Shown here piece after piece: positions 35,916-44,979 of a DNA stretch of 64,000 bases (its first letter is position 1; every line of letters begins with the position of its first letter). The notes below the pieces were generated by a model. The model was not told the origin of the DNA and made no database searches. It was given only the letters and a program-made list of their open reading frames with translations. Position numbers and translations under genes: made by a program. The DNA is taken from NCBI GenBank assembly GCA_022825925.1, contig JAJDVW010000163.1, positions 60,981 through 124,980 of the forward strand, read 5' to 3'. Source of the DNA: Pseudomonadales bacterium (GTDB lineage Bacteria > Pseudomonadota > Gammaproteobacteria > Pseudomonadales > Azotimanducaceae).

Positions 35916-37145
35916 CTATACCTGCTCCCAGACGCGGTAGCCCCCGACGGCCCACGCGTTCTGCGCCACCGGATGACTCTGCCGGGTGCGGCACAGCACC
36001 ATGACGGACCCTCGTGCGCGAGGCAGCAGCGCGTGGACGGCCTTGGCTTGCACGAAGTCCCGTTCGGCCGGGGCCTCTGTCCACTTGGACTCGGCGAGCG
36101 TCAGCCGACCGTCCTTGTCGATCACGAAGTCCACCTCCCGGGACTGGTCGCGATAGAACCAGATGGACGCTTCCGGCGCCTCGACGCGCAGGTGCTTGCG
36201 TAGTTCGCCGAAGACAAGCGTCTCCCAGATCGCGCCGATCAGGTAGCTCTCGGCGACCACCTCTCGATTGAGCCCCAGCAGGAAACACAGCAGGCCCACG
36301 TCGTTGAAGTAGAGCTTCGGGGTCTTCGCCAGGCGCTTGCCGACGTTGACGAACCAAGGCTCCAGCAGGGTGATCTGGTTGGTGGCCTCCAGCACGCCGA
36401 GCCATGCGTAGATCGTCTTGGCGCTGACGCCCACTTCCTTGGCGAGTTCCGTCTTGTTCAGCAATTGCCCACTGCGCACCGAGGCGGCGCGCATGAAGCG
36501 GTCGAAATCCCGCAACGACGCCACGTTCAGGAACTGCCGAACGTCCCGTTCGAGGTAGGTCGCCTGGTAGCTGCGGAAGAAGTCGACCGGGCGCAGTTCC
36601 AGATCCTTCCACAGTTGCGGCATGAAGCCGCGGACGAGCACCTCGGGAGCACCCTCCGCGGCTTCCCGCTCCGTGAAGGTGCTTCCCAGTTCGCGGACGG
36701 TCAGCGCCTCGAGTTCCAGCACGCCGCAACGGCCGGCCAGGGAGTCGGACGCTTCCCGCATCAGGTTGAGCTTTTGCGAGCCAGTGAGAATGAACCTGCC
36801 GTTGGCGCTGCGGTCACGGTCTATCTGGACCTTCAGGTAGCGGAACAGCTTGGGCGCGTACTGCACCTCGTCGACGAGCAGCGGCGGCGGATGCCGCGCG
36901 AGGAAGGTCTGCGGATCCTCCTCGGCGAGTTGCGCCTCGGCCGGCAGGTCGAGGCTGACGTAACGATGGCCCGGGAAGAGCTTCGTCAGGAGCGTCGTCT
37001 TCCCGGTCTGCCGGGCGCCGGTGACCACCACGGCCGGGAAGTGCGCGGCCAAGCGTAGCACCGCGGGCGCGATGTCCCTGGGATAGTCGTGGTCTGACAA
37101 ATCGGTAAGTGAAGGTCCGGATATGTTGGACTCAGGGTACCGCAT
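35916..37145 (-). CDS. ATP-binding protein with DUF4143 domain
   Basis: 409 aa. Walker A VVTGARQTGKTTLLTK and Walker B PLLVDEVQYAP. Then a lid and the DUF4143 region with wHTH (KTELAKEVGVSAKTIYAWLG) and a PD-(D/E)XK-like end (SREVDFVIDKDGRLTLAESK). The ATG at 37145 sits within the right arm of an inverted repeat. These AAA-nuclease fusions are widespread in accessory regions and their biological role is unsettled. A paralogue is at 58663-59868. Confidence 0.82.
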   Translation of the reverse strand: MRYPESNISGPSLTDLSDHDYPRDIAPAVLRLAAHFPAVVVTGARQTGKTTLLTKLFPGHRYVSLDLPAEAQLAEEDPQTFLARHPPPLLVDEVQYAPKLFRYLKVQIDRDRSANGRFILTGSQKLNLMREASDSLAGRCGVLELEALTVRELGSTFTEREAAEGAPEVLVRGFMPQLWKDLELRPVDFFRSYQATYLERDVRQFLNVASLRDFDRFMRAASVRSGQLLNKTELAKEVGVSAKTIYAWLGVLEATNQITLLEPWFVNVGKRLAKTPKLYFNDVGLLCFLLGLNREVVAESYLIGAIWETLVFGELRKHLRVEAPEASIWFYRDQSREVDFVIDKDGRLTLAESKWTEAPAERDFVQAKAVHALLPRARGSVMVLCRTRQSHPVAQNAWAVGGYRVWEQV

Positions 37146-37150
37146 ATCCG
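37118..37150 (+). promoter_or_regulatory. Inverted repeat at the DUF4143 ATPase start
   Basis: CGGATATG (37118-37125) and CATATCCG (37143-37150) are perfect 8-bp arms separated by 17 bp. The minus-strand start codon of the ATPase lies in the right arm. An mRNA hairpin would occlude the start, or the repeat could be a protein-binding site. Function inferred only. Confidence 0.35.
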
Positions 37151-37209
37151 ACCTATCGGGAAGCGGTTCGCTGTCGACCCACCCACCGGACGGCCAGTGA
37201 CCAGCGCAC

Positions 37210-39054
37210 TCAGAACCTGGGGAACGCCTCGGCCGGATGGTCTTCGCACCCGGCATCGCCGAGCGCGAGGTACTCCGCCTCGTCCCACGCGGGCTCGTCC
37301 CGGAACAGGTTGACGTAGGTCTCGCACAGCTCGCGCTGATCGGCGAACGACCCATCCGCGAGCAGACGCGCCTTGAGGCCGGGCAGCGTCACTTCCTCCG
37401 CGGACATCCGGATGCCGCCGTCGCGTGGCGTGTCGAACACGATGGTCTTCGGCGCGCCGGCCGCGTTGCTCCATGGTTCCCACGGAACCTCCGTGCCGTC
37501 ACGTCCGCGTCCGGGATTGCCGGTGTGGGCGAACTCGGCCCAGTACGACATCATGCTCGCCGACAGGGCGTCCCGCTCCGGCAGCCGGTCCTCGTCGTAG
37601 ATGCTTCCGAGCACGGCCGACGAACCGTCGAATCCGCCGAACACGAAACCGATCTCGAGTCCGTGGGCCGCGCCCATGGCCTGTGACAGGTCGTAGCCGA
37701 GGATGCTGCCCTCCTCGTCCCAATCGAAGCGATAGGCAAACACCGAGTCGCCCTGGGTGGCGTGCAGGATGCGCGCGAGGCTGTCTACTCCGCTGTGGCG
37801 CCAGCCGAGCGATCCGTAGGCGGCGGACCGGTCGTAACGCTCCGGGTCCTTGAGCCGGGGGAGGAAGCCGAAGCGGTAGTCGACCCAGTCCGGACTCATC
37901 GCCATGAAGAGCTTCACCTCGTCCCGGTTCGTCCCGAGGATCACGGGAACGGCGTTGTAGGCGGACGCATCCGCGAAGAGTTCCGCCGCGCCCCCGGGCG
38001 GCAGCACCGCGCCGTCGCCGAACACCGCCGGCGCCGACACCATGCCCATGCCTCCGTCGGCGTAGAGCGCCATCAACTCCGGGGCCGGGGCATCGTGGAG
38101 CAGGGCGCGCACGTCCGCGGGGTCCATCGCGCGCAGGGCGGCGCGCGCCGCGTCCATGCCGGGCGCCGACCCCCGCGCGACGAGGAGGGAAGCGAGCACC
38201 TCGTTCGAGCTGCGTTCGTGGCCGGGAACCGGGTCGTCGAGGAAGTGCTCCGCGCGCTCCGCCGTCTCGAAGAACAGGCCCCCGCTCTGCACCACCGCCC
38301 GGTGAAAGAGCCCGGCCGCGCGCGGCGAGGCCATGAGCGACAGGACGTTCGCGCCACCGGCCGACTCGCCGAACACGGTGACGTTGGCCGGGTCGCCGCC
38401 GAAAGCCGCGATGTTGTCGCGTACCCACCCAAGCGCCCGAACGAGGTCCAGCGTGCCGAAGTTGCCGGAGGCGTCCACCGCGTTCGCATCGCGCAACGCC
38501 GCGTGCCGGAACCAGCCGAACGGCCCAAGACGGTAGTTCGTCGCGACCACCACGACATCGTGCCGGGTGGCGAGCACGCTGCCGTCGTAGGGGCCCGCGT
38601 GACCCACGCTGTTGCCGCCGCCGTGAATCCAGAACATCACCGGCCGGCGTGCGCCGTCGCGGGTGGCGCCGGCCGGGGCATGGACGTTGAGGTAGAGGCA
38701 GTCCTCGCTCCCGACGATGCCGTCCCCGTCCGGGTCGTCGATGTCCGCCAGGGGACCCTTGTACTGCACGCAGGCGCTGCCGGACGTCAATGCGGAAAGC
38801 GGCGCATCGAAGGCCGCGGGCGGCATGGGCGCCCGCCAGCGCAACGCCCCCACCGGCGGCTCGGCGAATGGAATGCCCCGCCAACTGTAGCCGCCGGCGG
38901 CGTCCACGAAACCGGTAACGCGTCCCTGCCCGATGTCCACCGCCGTGGCCACGTCAGCCACGGGCGCCCGAACGGCATCCTCCCGCGTCAGCCACCACCC
39001 GCCGGCGACGACCAGGACCGCCACACCCAGTATCGCCACCCACCTGCGTCGCAT
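37210..39054 (-). CDS. Carboxylesterase/lipase family protein (type B)
   Basis: 614 aa with an N-terminal hydrophobic signal or anchor (VAILGVAVLVVAGGWWL), so envelope-located. Type-B carboxylesterase signatures: oxyanion hole FWIHGGGNSVG, EDCLYLNVHAP, and nucleophile Ser231 in VTVFGESAGGANVLSL. The His region is AAHGLEIGFVFGG. A GAGGGAA box precedes the ATG at 39054. An upstream in-frame extension lacks a signal peptide and is rejected. Substrate unknown. Confidence 0.88.
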   Translation of the reverse strand: MRRRWVAILGVAVLVVAGGWWLTREDAVRAPVADVATAVDIGQGRVTGFVDAAGGYSWRGIPFAEPPVGALRWRAPMPPAAFDAPLSALTSGSACVQYKGPLADIDDPDGDGIVGSEDCLYLNVHAPAGATRDGARRPVMFWIHGGGNSVGHAGPYDGSVLATRHDVVVVATNYRLGPFGWFRHAALRDANAVDASGNFGTLDLVRALGWVRDNIAAFGGDPANVTVFGESAGGANVLSLMASPRAAGLFHRAVVQSGGLFFETAERAEHFLDDPVPGHERSSNEVLASLLVARGSAPGMDAARAALRAMDPADVRALLHDAPAPELMALYADGGMGMVSAPAVFGDGAVLPPGGAAELFADASAYNAVPVILGTNRDEVKLFMAMSPDWVDYRFGFLPRLKDPERYDRSAAYGSLGWRHSGVDSLARILHATQGDSVFAYRFDWDEEGSILGYDLSQAMGAAHGLEIGFVFGGFDGSSAVLGSIYDEDRLPERDALSASMMSYWAEFAHTGNPGRGRDGTEVPWEPWSNAAGAPKTIVFDTPRDGGIRMSAEEVTLPGLKARLLADGSFADQRELCETYVNLFRDEPAWDEAEYLALGDAGCEDHPAEAFPRF

Positions 39055-39148
39055 GTATCGGTTCCCTCGCTGGAAAGACCGGCGACGACACGTCGCCAAC
39101 GGGTAGCGTAGCATCGCGGAACCCTCGCCAGCCGCCGGGAGCCGACCG

Positions 39149-40258
39149 ATGCGCATCACCGATGTATCCGTGACCCTGTGGGAGTGGAAGGACATCCCTC
39201 CCACCCGTTACACGCGTACGATTTCGAGTGAGGCCAGTCGCAGCACGCGCATGGGCCTCGTGCGCATCCGCACCGACGACGGCGCGGAAGGCAACGCGTT
39301 CGTCGGCTCCGCGTACAACCCGGCCGAGGCGCACGCCGCTTTCATCGCCGGTCCGCTGAAGCAGTTGCTCCTCGGCGAGGACGCCCTCGCGCGCGAACGC
39401 CTGTGGCAGGGGATGATGCGCCGCGGACGCGGGCTGATGCTGCCCGCCGTCGGTGCCGTGGACGTGGCGTTGTGGGATCTCGGCGCCCGGGCCGCGGGGG
39501 TGCCGGTGCACCGTTTGATCGGATCGTACCGGTCGAGCGTGCCCGCCTACGCCAGTTCGGCGGTGCTCGACTCGCCCGAAGCCTATGCAGACGAGGCCGT
39601 GCGCCACAAGGAGACCGGCTGGACCGCTTACAAGATCCATCCGCCGACGGTCCCGGAGGAGGACATCCGCATCTGCAAGGCGGTGCGCAAGGCGGTGGGG
39701 GACGATTTCCGTCTGATGCTCGACTCGACGTGGTCCTACGACTATCCGGAGGCGCTGCGCGTGGGCCGGGCCGTCGAGGAACTCGGCTTCTACTGGTACG
39801 AAGACCCGCTCGCCGACGACGATCTCTACAACTACGTCAAGCTGAAGGAACGCCTGCACATCCCGATCATGGCGACGGAACTGCCGCCGGCGGGACCGAC
39901 GTCCTACGCGCCGTGGGTGATGGAGCGGGCCACCGACTTCCTGCGCGGCGACGTGGCCGTCAAGGGCGGGGTCACCTCATGCCTCAAGACCGCGCACCTC
40001 GCGGAGGCGTTCCGGATGAACTACGAGGTGCATCACGGGGGCAACTCCCTGAACAACGTGGCGAACCTCCATCTCATCATGGCGATCCCGAACTGCGAGT
40101 ACTTCGAAGTGCTGCTGCCGGACGCCGTCCAGAAGCATGGACTCGTCGAGGACATCGCGGTCGACGGCGACGGGCTCGTGCATGCCTTCGACGGGCCGGG
40201 CCTCGGCGCCCAAATCGACTTCGATCTCATCGAGCGGAACAAGGTGGCGACCCTTTGA
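39149..40258 (+). CDS. Mandelate racemase/muconate lactonizing enzyme family protein
   Basis: 369-aa enolase-superfamily member. Capping domain MRITDVSVTLWEWKDIPPTR. The barrel has Lys in TAYKIHPPTV, metal ligands Asp in LMLDSTWSYDY, Glu in YWYEDPLADDD and Glu in IMATELPPAG, and His in YEVHHGGNSLNNVANLH. This pattern fits an acid-sugar dehydratase-like enzyme, but the substrate is not determinable. GGGAG box upstream. Followed 21 nt later by a SnoaL-like gene. Confidence 0.88.
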   Translation: MRITDVSVTLWEWKDIPPTRYTRTISSEASRSTRMGLVRIRTDDGAEGNAFVGSAYNPAEAHAAFIAGPLKQLLLGEDALARERLWQGMMRRGRGLMLPAVGAVDVALWDLGARAAGVPVHRLIGSYRSSVPAYASSAVLDSPEAYADEAVRHKETGWTAYKIHPPTVPEEDIRICKAVRKAVGDDFRLMLDSTWSYDYPEALRVGRAVEELGFYWYEDPLADDDLYNYVKLKERLHIPIMATELPPAGPTSYAPWVMERATDFLRGDVAVKGGVTSCLKTAHLAEAFRMNYEVHHGGNSLNNVANLHLIMAIPNCEYFEVLLPDAVQKHGLVEDIAVDGDGLVHAFDGPGLGAQIDFDLIERNKVATL

Positions 40259-40279
40259 AGGGTCTGGAGGGCCTAGCGC

Positions 40280-40672
40280 ATGAACACGACGGAGTCGAAC
40301 CGGACGCTGGTCCGTGACGCGTTCGCGCGGTGGGAAGCGGGCGACTTCTCCGCGGTCCTCGACCTGATGGCCGAAGACCTCGAGTGGACGATCATCGGGT
40401 CTACCGCGATCTCCGGCACCTACGCCAGCCGCGACGCGTTCCAGGACGCGGTTGGCAACATGCTGCGGAAGGCCTTCAAGGGTCCGATCAGGCCGACGAT
40501 CCACAAGGTCATCGCGGACGGCAGCGACGTGGCGGTGCTGTTCGAAAGCCACGCCGAGACCCATGCCGGTCCGGACTACGACCAGGCCTGCCCGGCCGGG
40601 TCTACTGCTGGGCGCTGGAAGTGGTCGACGGACGTATCCGCCGCGGCATGGCCTACCTGGACACGGCCCTGA
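40280..40672 (+). CDS. SnoaL-like domain protein, C-terminus frameshifted
   Basis: Small NTF2-fold protein beginning [20 protein letters not shown], then [20 protein letters not shown]. After HAGPDYDQ (about 40590) this frame degenerates into [10 protein letters not shown]. The next frame reads [20 protein letters not shown], then [10 protein letters not shown], and ends at 40701, restoring the normal SnoaL C-terminal strand. So the gene carries a single indel near 40585-40600, or a sequence error. GGAGG box 9 nt before the ATG. Probably co-transcribed with the enolase-family gene. Confidence 0.7.
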   Translation: MNTTESNRTLVRDAFARWEAGDFSAVLDLMAEDLEWTIIGSTAISGTYASRDAFQDAVGNMLRKAFKGPIRPTIHKVIADGSDVAVLFESHAETHAGPDYDQACPAGSTAGRWKWSTDVSAAAWPTWTRP

Positions 40673-40716
40673 TCCACGCGGTGATTTCACCGCGGCTTTG
40701 ACCGGGCGGGGAGTAC

Positions 40717-40793
40717 TGGCGCGCCCGACAGGATTCGAACCTGTGGCCTTTGGCTTCGGAGGCCAACGCTCTATCCAACTGAGCTACGGGCGC
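40717..40793 (-). tRNA. tRNA-Arg (anticodon CCG)
   Basis: Minus strand: acceptor GCGCCCG pairs with CGGGCGC, D-arm AGCTCAGTTGGATAGAGC, anticodon stem TTGGC/GCCAA around loop CTCCGAA (anticodon CCG), T-arm ACAGGTTCGAATCCTGT, discriminator G, encoded CCA (40717-40719). All stems pair. Confidence 0.95.
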
Positions 40794-40867
40794 GGGGACG
40801 CGAACGTTAACAGCGGGTGGGAGAAGATGCACGCGGCGCGGCCGCCCGGGGCCAGGCTTCGACCGCC

Positions 40868-42034
40868 CTACTTCGCCGGATAGCGCGTCAGCGCCTCCTC
40901 GTCGGGCTGCGTCCCCCACCCGGGCGTGTCCGGCACGTAGAGGTAGCCGCCGCGGATGTCGGGCTCGACCGTGAAGATCTCCGCATCCCAGGGCAGACGG
41001 TCGATGTCCGTCTCCATGATGCGCAGGTTCGGCACCGCCGCGCTGACGTGGGCGCTCATCATCGTGGCCAGGTGCCCGTAGTAGTTGTGCGGCGCCACGT
41101 TGACCTGGTGCGCCTCCGCGGTGGCGGCGATCTTCATGGACTGCCAGGCGCCGTTCCACGGCACGTCGATGATCGCCACGTCCATGGCGCGCAGGCGGAA
41201 GTAGGGGAGGTACGCCGGCAGCGCGATCAGTGACTCGCAGGAGCTGATGGCGTGCGGGCTCGCGCGGCGCACGTCGGCGAGGGCCTCCGGATGCTCGGTG
41301 TCGATCTCCGCCCAGAAGAGGTCGAAATCGGCGAGGGCCCGCAGGATGCGCAGGTACCCCTCGGGACGCGCGTTGTAGTTGAGGTCCAGCAGGATGTCCA
41401 TGTCCGGCCCGGCGCCGTCGCGGAACGCCTCCAGGTGACCGACCAGTCCGCGGATCACCTGTCGGTCCACGTTCAGGTCGGGCGCGTGCGGGCGTCCGAA
41501 CCCCGGGCTCCAGCCGCGGGTCCGTTCGCCGGTGTGGTCGAAAATGTTGGTCTTGAGCGCCGTGAAGCCGCGCTCGCGCACCTCCTGGCCCAGCGCGCGC
41601 ACACCGGCCGCGTCCGTGATCGCCGGCGGGTAGAAGTCCGGCCGGGCGATGCGCCACGTGCCGCAGTGCGACCAGTAGACGCGGATCGCGTCGCGCACGC
41701 GACCGCCGAGCAGGTCGCAGCACGGCACGCCGAGGGTCTTCGCCTTCGCGTCGAGGAGCGCGTTCTCGAGCGCGCCGATCCCCATCGCCATGACGCCGGA
41801 CATGGACTGCCGCGCCCGCGCGTGCAGCATCGCGTAGATGCGCTCGGTGTCGTGGACCCGCTGTCCGACCACCGCCGGCGCGAGCTTCTCGACCACTTCG
41901 GTGACGCCGATGGACCCCTGGTGCTCGTCGTACTCGCTCCAGCCCACCACGCCCTCCTCGGTGACGAGCTTGACGAAGTGGTAGTTGCGCCAGCCGGCAT
42001 CGCAGTGCCGGGTCTCGATGCTGCGGACATGCAT
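40868..42034 (-). CDS. Mandelate racemase/enolase superfamily protein (dehydratase-like)
   Basis: 388 aa. Capping domain [20 protein letters not shown]; barrel with [32 protein letters not shown] (Asp ligand), [13 protein letters not shown] (Glu ligand), [10 protein letters not shown] (Glu ligand) and His in [16 protein letters not shown]. Resembles galactonate dehydratase-type enzymes; the true substrate is unknown. 22 nt downstream of the amidohydrolase gene on the same strand, so likely one operon. Confidence 0.87.
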   Translation of the reverse strand: MHVRSIETRHCDAGWRNYHFVKLVTEEGVVGWSEYDEHQGSIGVTEVVEKLAPAVVGQRVHDTERIYAMLHARARQSMSGVMAMGIGALENALLDAKAKTLGVPCCDLLGGRVRDAIRVYWSHCGTWRIARPDFYPPAITDAAGVRALGQEVRERGFTALKTNIFDHTGERTRGWSPGFGRPHAPDLNVDRQVIRGLVGHLEAFRDGAGPDMDILLDLNYNARPEGYLRILRALADFDLFWAEIDTEHPEALADVRRASPHAISSCESLIALPAYLPYFRLRAMDVAIIDVPWNGAWQSMKIAATAEAHQVNVAPHNYYGHLATMMSAHVSAAVPNLRIMETDIDRLPWDAEIFTVEPDIRGGYLYVPDTPGWGTQPDEEALTRYPAK

Positions 42035-42056
42035 GGCGGTCGCCCCCCGGAGACGG

Positions 42057-43202
42057 CTATTCGATGAAGCCGTACAGGCGCCCCGCGTTCTCGCAGACGA
42101 TCTTGCGCCGGACCTCCGGAGCGACGTCGCCGAGCTCCCTGTCGATGAACTCCCGGGAGTCGGGCCACACGCCGTCCGGATGCGGGAAGTCGCTGCCCCA
42201 CATGACGTTGTCCTCGCCCAGGATGTCGAGCAGGCGGATGCCGATCGGGTCCGACTGGTAGGTTGCGTAGCACTGCCGGCGCCAGTACTCGGAGGGCTTC
42301 ATGGTGAGCGTCAGGTCCTTGAACTGGTCCTCCCATTCGAGGTCCATGTGGTCGAGGATGTACGGAATCCAGCCGATGCCGCTCTCGCCGATGACCAGCC
42401 GAAGACCCGGGTGGGCCTCCAGGACGCCCCCGTAGATCGTCTCCATGATGATCTTCGACATGGCGAGCTGGAAGCTCGTGATGTGCACCGCGAACGCCTG
42501 GCGCCGCTGCAGGTGGGGAAGCGCGTTGTAGTCGTAGTCGACCTTCGGACCGATCGTGTGGTAGTGCAGGGGCAGTCCGGCTTCCTCCGCCAGCGCCCAC
42601 AGCGGCTCCCACCCCGGGTCGAAGAGCGGCGCCATCTCGTGGGTGTTTGCCACCTCGATGCCCCGCAGCACTCCGCGTTGCGCGACCCGGCGCACCTCCT
42701 CGCAGGCCGCCCCGACGTCGTGGCTCGGAATGCTCGCGACGCCGGCGAAGCGCTCCGGGCGCGCCGCGCAGAAATCCGCAAGCCACGCGTTGTAGATGCG
42801 CATCACCTCGTCCGCCGCTTCGTCGTCCTTGAGGCGCGTCGCCGCGCCGAGAATCCCGTACAGGACCTCTCCCTGCACCCCGTCGAGATCCTGGTCGCGC
42901 ACCCGCAGTTCCGGGTCGGTCAGCCGGGGAATCCCCGCCGCCCCGTCGCGATACAGGCCCTGTTCCGCCATGCGGTCCGAACGGTGGATCTCGCCGGGAA
43001 CGTAGACGCGGCCCGCGGATCCCATGCCGTTCTGGAGGCCGAACTGGGCGCCGCTCCGGCTGACCCAGTAGCGGCCCTTCTCCGTGTCCGCGACGTACGG
43101 CATCCGGTCCTTCAGCGTGGCCGGCGCCTCCTCCCGGAACAGGTTCTCGGGCAGCCACGGAAGGTCGATGTGGCAGTCCGCCGAAATGATCTCGTATTGC
43201 AC
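42057..43202 (-). CDS. Amidohydrolase family protein (amidohydrolase_2/ACMSD-like)
   Basis: 381 aa, GTG start with an AGGGG box ~5 nt upstream. Metal-binding motif ISADCHIDLPWLP (DxHxD), His in LPLHYHTIGPK, IGESGIGWIPYILDHMDLEW, and the terminal GSDFPHPDGVWP. Members hydrolyse or decarboxylate aromatic and related acids. The substrate is unknown. Lies between phaR and the enolase-type gene in a minus-strand run with short gaps (43 and 22 nt). Confidence 0.85.
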   Translation of the reverse strand: MQYEIISADCHIDLPWLPENLFREEAPATLKDRMPYVADTEKGRYWVSRSGAQFGLQNGMGSAGRVYVPGEIHRSDRMAEQGLYRDGAAGIPRLTDPELRVRDQDLDGVQGEVLYGILGAATRLKDDEAADEVMRIYNAWLADFCAARPERFAGVASIPSHDVGAACEEVRRVAQRGVLRGIEVANTHEMAPLFDPGWEPLWALAEEAGLPLHYHTIGPKVDYDYNALPHLQRRQAFAVHITSFQLAMSKIIMETIYGGVLEAHPGLRLVIGESGIGWIPYILDHMDLEWEDQFKDLTLTMKPSEYWRRQCYATYQSDPIGIRLLDILGEDNVMWGSDFPHPDGVWPDSREFIDRELGDVAPEVRRKIVCENAGRLYGFIE

Positions 43203-43245
43203 TGGTTCCCCTCTCCCTCGCGTCTTCCCGGTTCCCGCCGCCCGA

Positions 43246-43719
43246 TCAGGACTTGCCGGAGCCGCTCTCCCCGTCGTCCTGTCCCTCGCGCCCGGACCGG
43301 GCCCGGGGCGCAGGGTCGAGGAACTCCATCGTCTGCCGCATGACGTCGAGCGGGTTCACGCCGGCCATCTTGCGGAGCCGCTCCCGATACTGGTCCTGGT
43401 GCTCGAGGAAGGTCAGGATGCCCTGTTCGATGTAGCTGGAGACGACTCCGCCGAAGCGGTCTCCGTAGAAGCGGATGATCTGCTCGATCGCCCGGTTCGT
43501 CAGGATCGGCTCGTGACCCTGCTCTTCCTGCTCGGCCAGGATCTGGAGCAGCACGGTCCGCGTGATGTCGCGGTCCTCCCGGCTGTCCCGCACCTCGATG
43601 CTCTCGCCCCGGACAATCTCGCGGCGCACGTCCTCGACGGTGACGTACCTGCTCCGGTCCTGGTCGTAGAGCCGTCGGTTCGGGTATTTCTTGTAGCGGC
43701 GCATGAGTCCGGGGCGCAT
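43246..43719 (-). CDS. phaR: Polyhydroxyalkanoate synthesis repressor PhaR
   Basis: 157 aa. The N-terminal DNA-binding/PHA-sensing domain has the signature RRYKKYPNRRLYDQDRSRYV, then TVEDVRREIVRGESIEVRDS; the helical accumulation domain follows (NRAIEQIIRFYGDRFGGVVS, SYIEQGILTFLEHQ). PhaR binds PHA granules and represses phasin genes when free. The candidate target is the inverted repeat at 46519-46549 in front of the phasin gene. The start could be the ATG at 43719 or the one at 43704. 24 nt downstream of the hydrolase gene. Confidence 0.93.
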   Translation of the reverse strand: MRPGLMRRYKKYPNRRLYDQDRSRYVTVEDVRREIVRGESIEVRDSREDRDITRTVLLQILAEQEEQGHEPILTNRAIEQIIRFYGDRFGGVVSSYIEQGILTFLEHQDQYRERLRKMAGVNPLDVMRQTMEFLDPAPRARSGREGQDDGESGSGKS

Positions 43720-43743
43720 AGCCTTGCGCGCAATGGCGGTGCC

Positions 43744-44568
43744 CTAGCCGGCGGCGCCCGTGTCCTGGGCGTACGACGGCTCCGGGTAGATCAGCGCCCG
43801 CAGACCTACGCTGCGGTCGAAGCGCCGCCAGTCGTCGGCAGGCTGGGCCAGGCGATCCGCGATCACGTGCACGGCCGCGGGGTTCATGGCCATTCCCGAG
43901 TGACTTCCGACGATCTCGACGTTTTCGGCGAGCGGGGCGTCGCGCTCGAGGCACGCCCGCCAGGAGACCACGCCATCCGTCCGACTGTACACCGCCGTAC
44001 ACGGCACCGGGATCGGCGCACCGATGTCCCGGCCGCCGCGCACGCGACTGCGCATCTCGCGCACGGTGAGCCCGGACAGGCGCTCGAACAACTGGCGCAC
44101 CACCGGATTCGCACCTCGCCCGTCGGCGGAGGCGAAGGGGCTGCCGAGGGTGATCACGGACCGGACGTGGTCGGGAAAACGACGGGCGATCTCCCGTGCG
44201 AAGACGCCGCCGAGACTCTGCCCGATCAGCGTGAGGGGCTGCCGGTACGTCCGGACCAGCCGGTAGAAGCGGAGCACCATCCTGGACTGCACCTCGAGGC
44301 TGCCCGTGTTGGTGCCCACCTCCCAGGGGAGGGTCCGGTAGCCGAGCCGGTCGAGGAAACGCCGCAGCGGCAGCGTCGAAGCATCGCTCGCGGTGAAGCC
44401 GGGCAGGACCAGCACCGGGTGGCCATCCCCCTCGGGCGCCTGCGTCAGCAACGGCCAGAACTGGCCGAATCCCGCCGCTTCGCACAACGTGCGGGGCAGC
44501 TCCGCCAACGAAAGCAGCGGCGACGGCGCTCCGCGCCCCTGCTCTGCCGTGTCCAGCGACTCGTACAT
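43744..44568 (-). CDS. Alpha/beta hydrolase (lipase-like) of the storage-lipid locus
   Basis: ~274 aa from the ATG at 44568 (a start 8 codons earlier is possible). HPVLVLPGFTASDASTLPLR gives the oxyanion region, and nucleophile Ser lies in LTLIGQSLGGVFAREIARRF (GxSxG). Candidate acid in VYSRTDGVVSW and His in IVGSHSGMAMNP. Genes of this type sit next to WS/DGAT and PHA genes in many proteobacteria, suggesting turnover of stored esters. First gene of the minus-strand run hydrolase-phaR-amidohydrolase-enolase. Confidence 0.82.
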   Translation of the reverse strand: MYESLDTAEQGRGAPSPLLSLAELPRTLCEAAGFGQFWPLLTQAPEGDGHPVLVLPGFTASDASTLPLRRFLDRLGYRTLPWEVGTNTGSLEVQSRMVLRFYRLVRTYRQPLTLIGQSLGGVFAREIARRFPDHVRSVITLGSPFASADGRGANPVVRQLFERLSGLTVREMRSRVRGGRDIGAPIPVPCTAVYSRTDGVVSWRACLERDAPLAENVEIVGSHSGMAMNPAAVHVIADRLAQPADDWRRFDRSVGLRALIYPEPSYAQDTGAAG

Positions 44569-44726
44569 CCCGCCCCCTGGGTCTCGCCGCATCGCCCGAG
44601 CGAGTGTCGCCCACGTGTGACTCCACGGTCAAGGTTTTGTTGCATCGCAATATGACCGCGTTCCAGCCATCGAACGCGCTCGTGCGCACCGTGAAACGAT
44701 CCGCCACGCGGCCTCGAAGAAAGTCA

Positions 44727-44754
44727 TTGACGCTTCACGAATCGGCCCTACAAT
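44727..44754 (+). promoter_or_regulatory. Sigma-70-type promoter upstream of first WS/DGAT gene
   Basis: TTGACG (44727-44732) and TACAAT (44749-44754) with a 16-bp spacer, each 5/6 to consensus. Transcription would start near 44761, leaving a ~220-nt leader. The leader contains a perfect hairpin GGCGTGCC-TT-GGCACGCC at 44893-44910. A palindrome TTGCATCGCAA lies upstream at 44640-44650. Confidence 0.6.
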
Positions 44755-44892
44755 GCGCGCCCGCTGGTCGGGGGGATGCACAGCATCGGTGCGGTCGTGG
44801 AACCCCGGACATCCCGAGAGGAGTACCGGGGCGCGGGTCCGCCAGCAGCGAGGGCGTCTCACGCCTCGCAAATCAATGCCTTGCGAAGTGTC

Positions 44893-44910
44893 GGCGTGCC
44901 TTGGCACGCC
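44893..44910 (+). other. Hairpin in the WS/DGAT leader
   Basis: Perfect 8-bp inverted repeat with a 2-nt centre, 70 nt before the ATG at 44980. No U-tract follows, so it is not an obvious terminator. It may stabilise the leader or be a binding site. Confidence 0.35.
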
Positions 44911-44979
44911 TCGTGCATGACATTCGGCCAGACGCATCGCTCCCGGGCGCAACGCACTCAGGACAGAAGGGAAACTGAC

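Noticed and set aside
33841..36729. Very long (962-codon) minus-strand frame opposite the DUF3604 gene
   Set aside because: Shadow frame of a GC-rich gene; no domain signature, while the plus strand has a lipobox, strong ribosome-binding site and conserved motifs.
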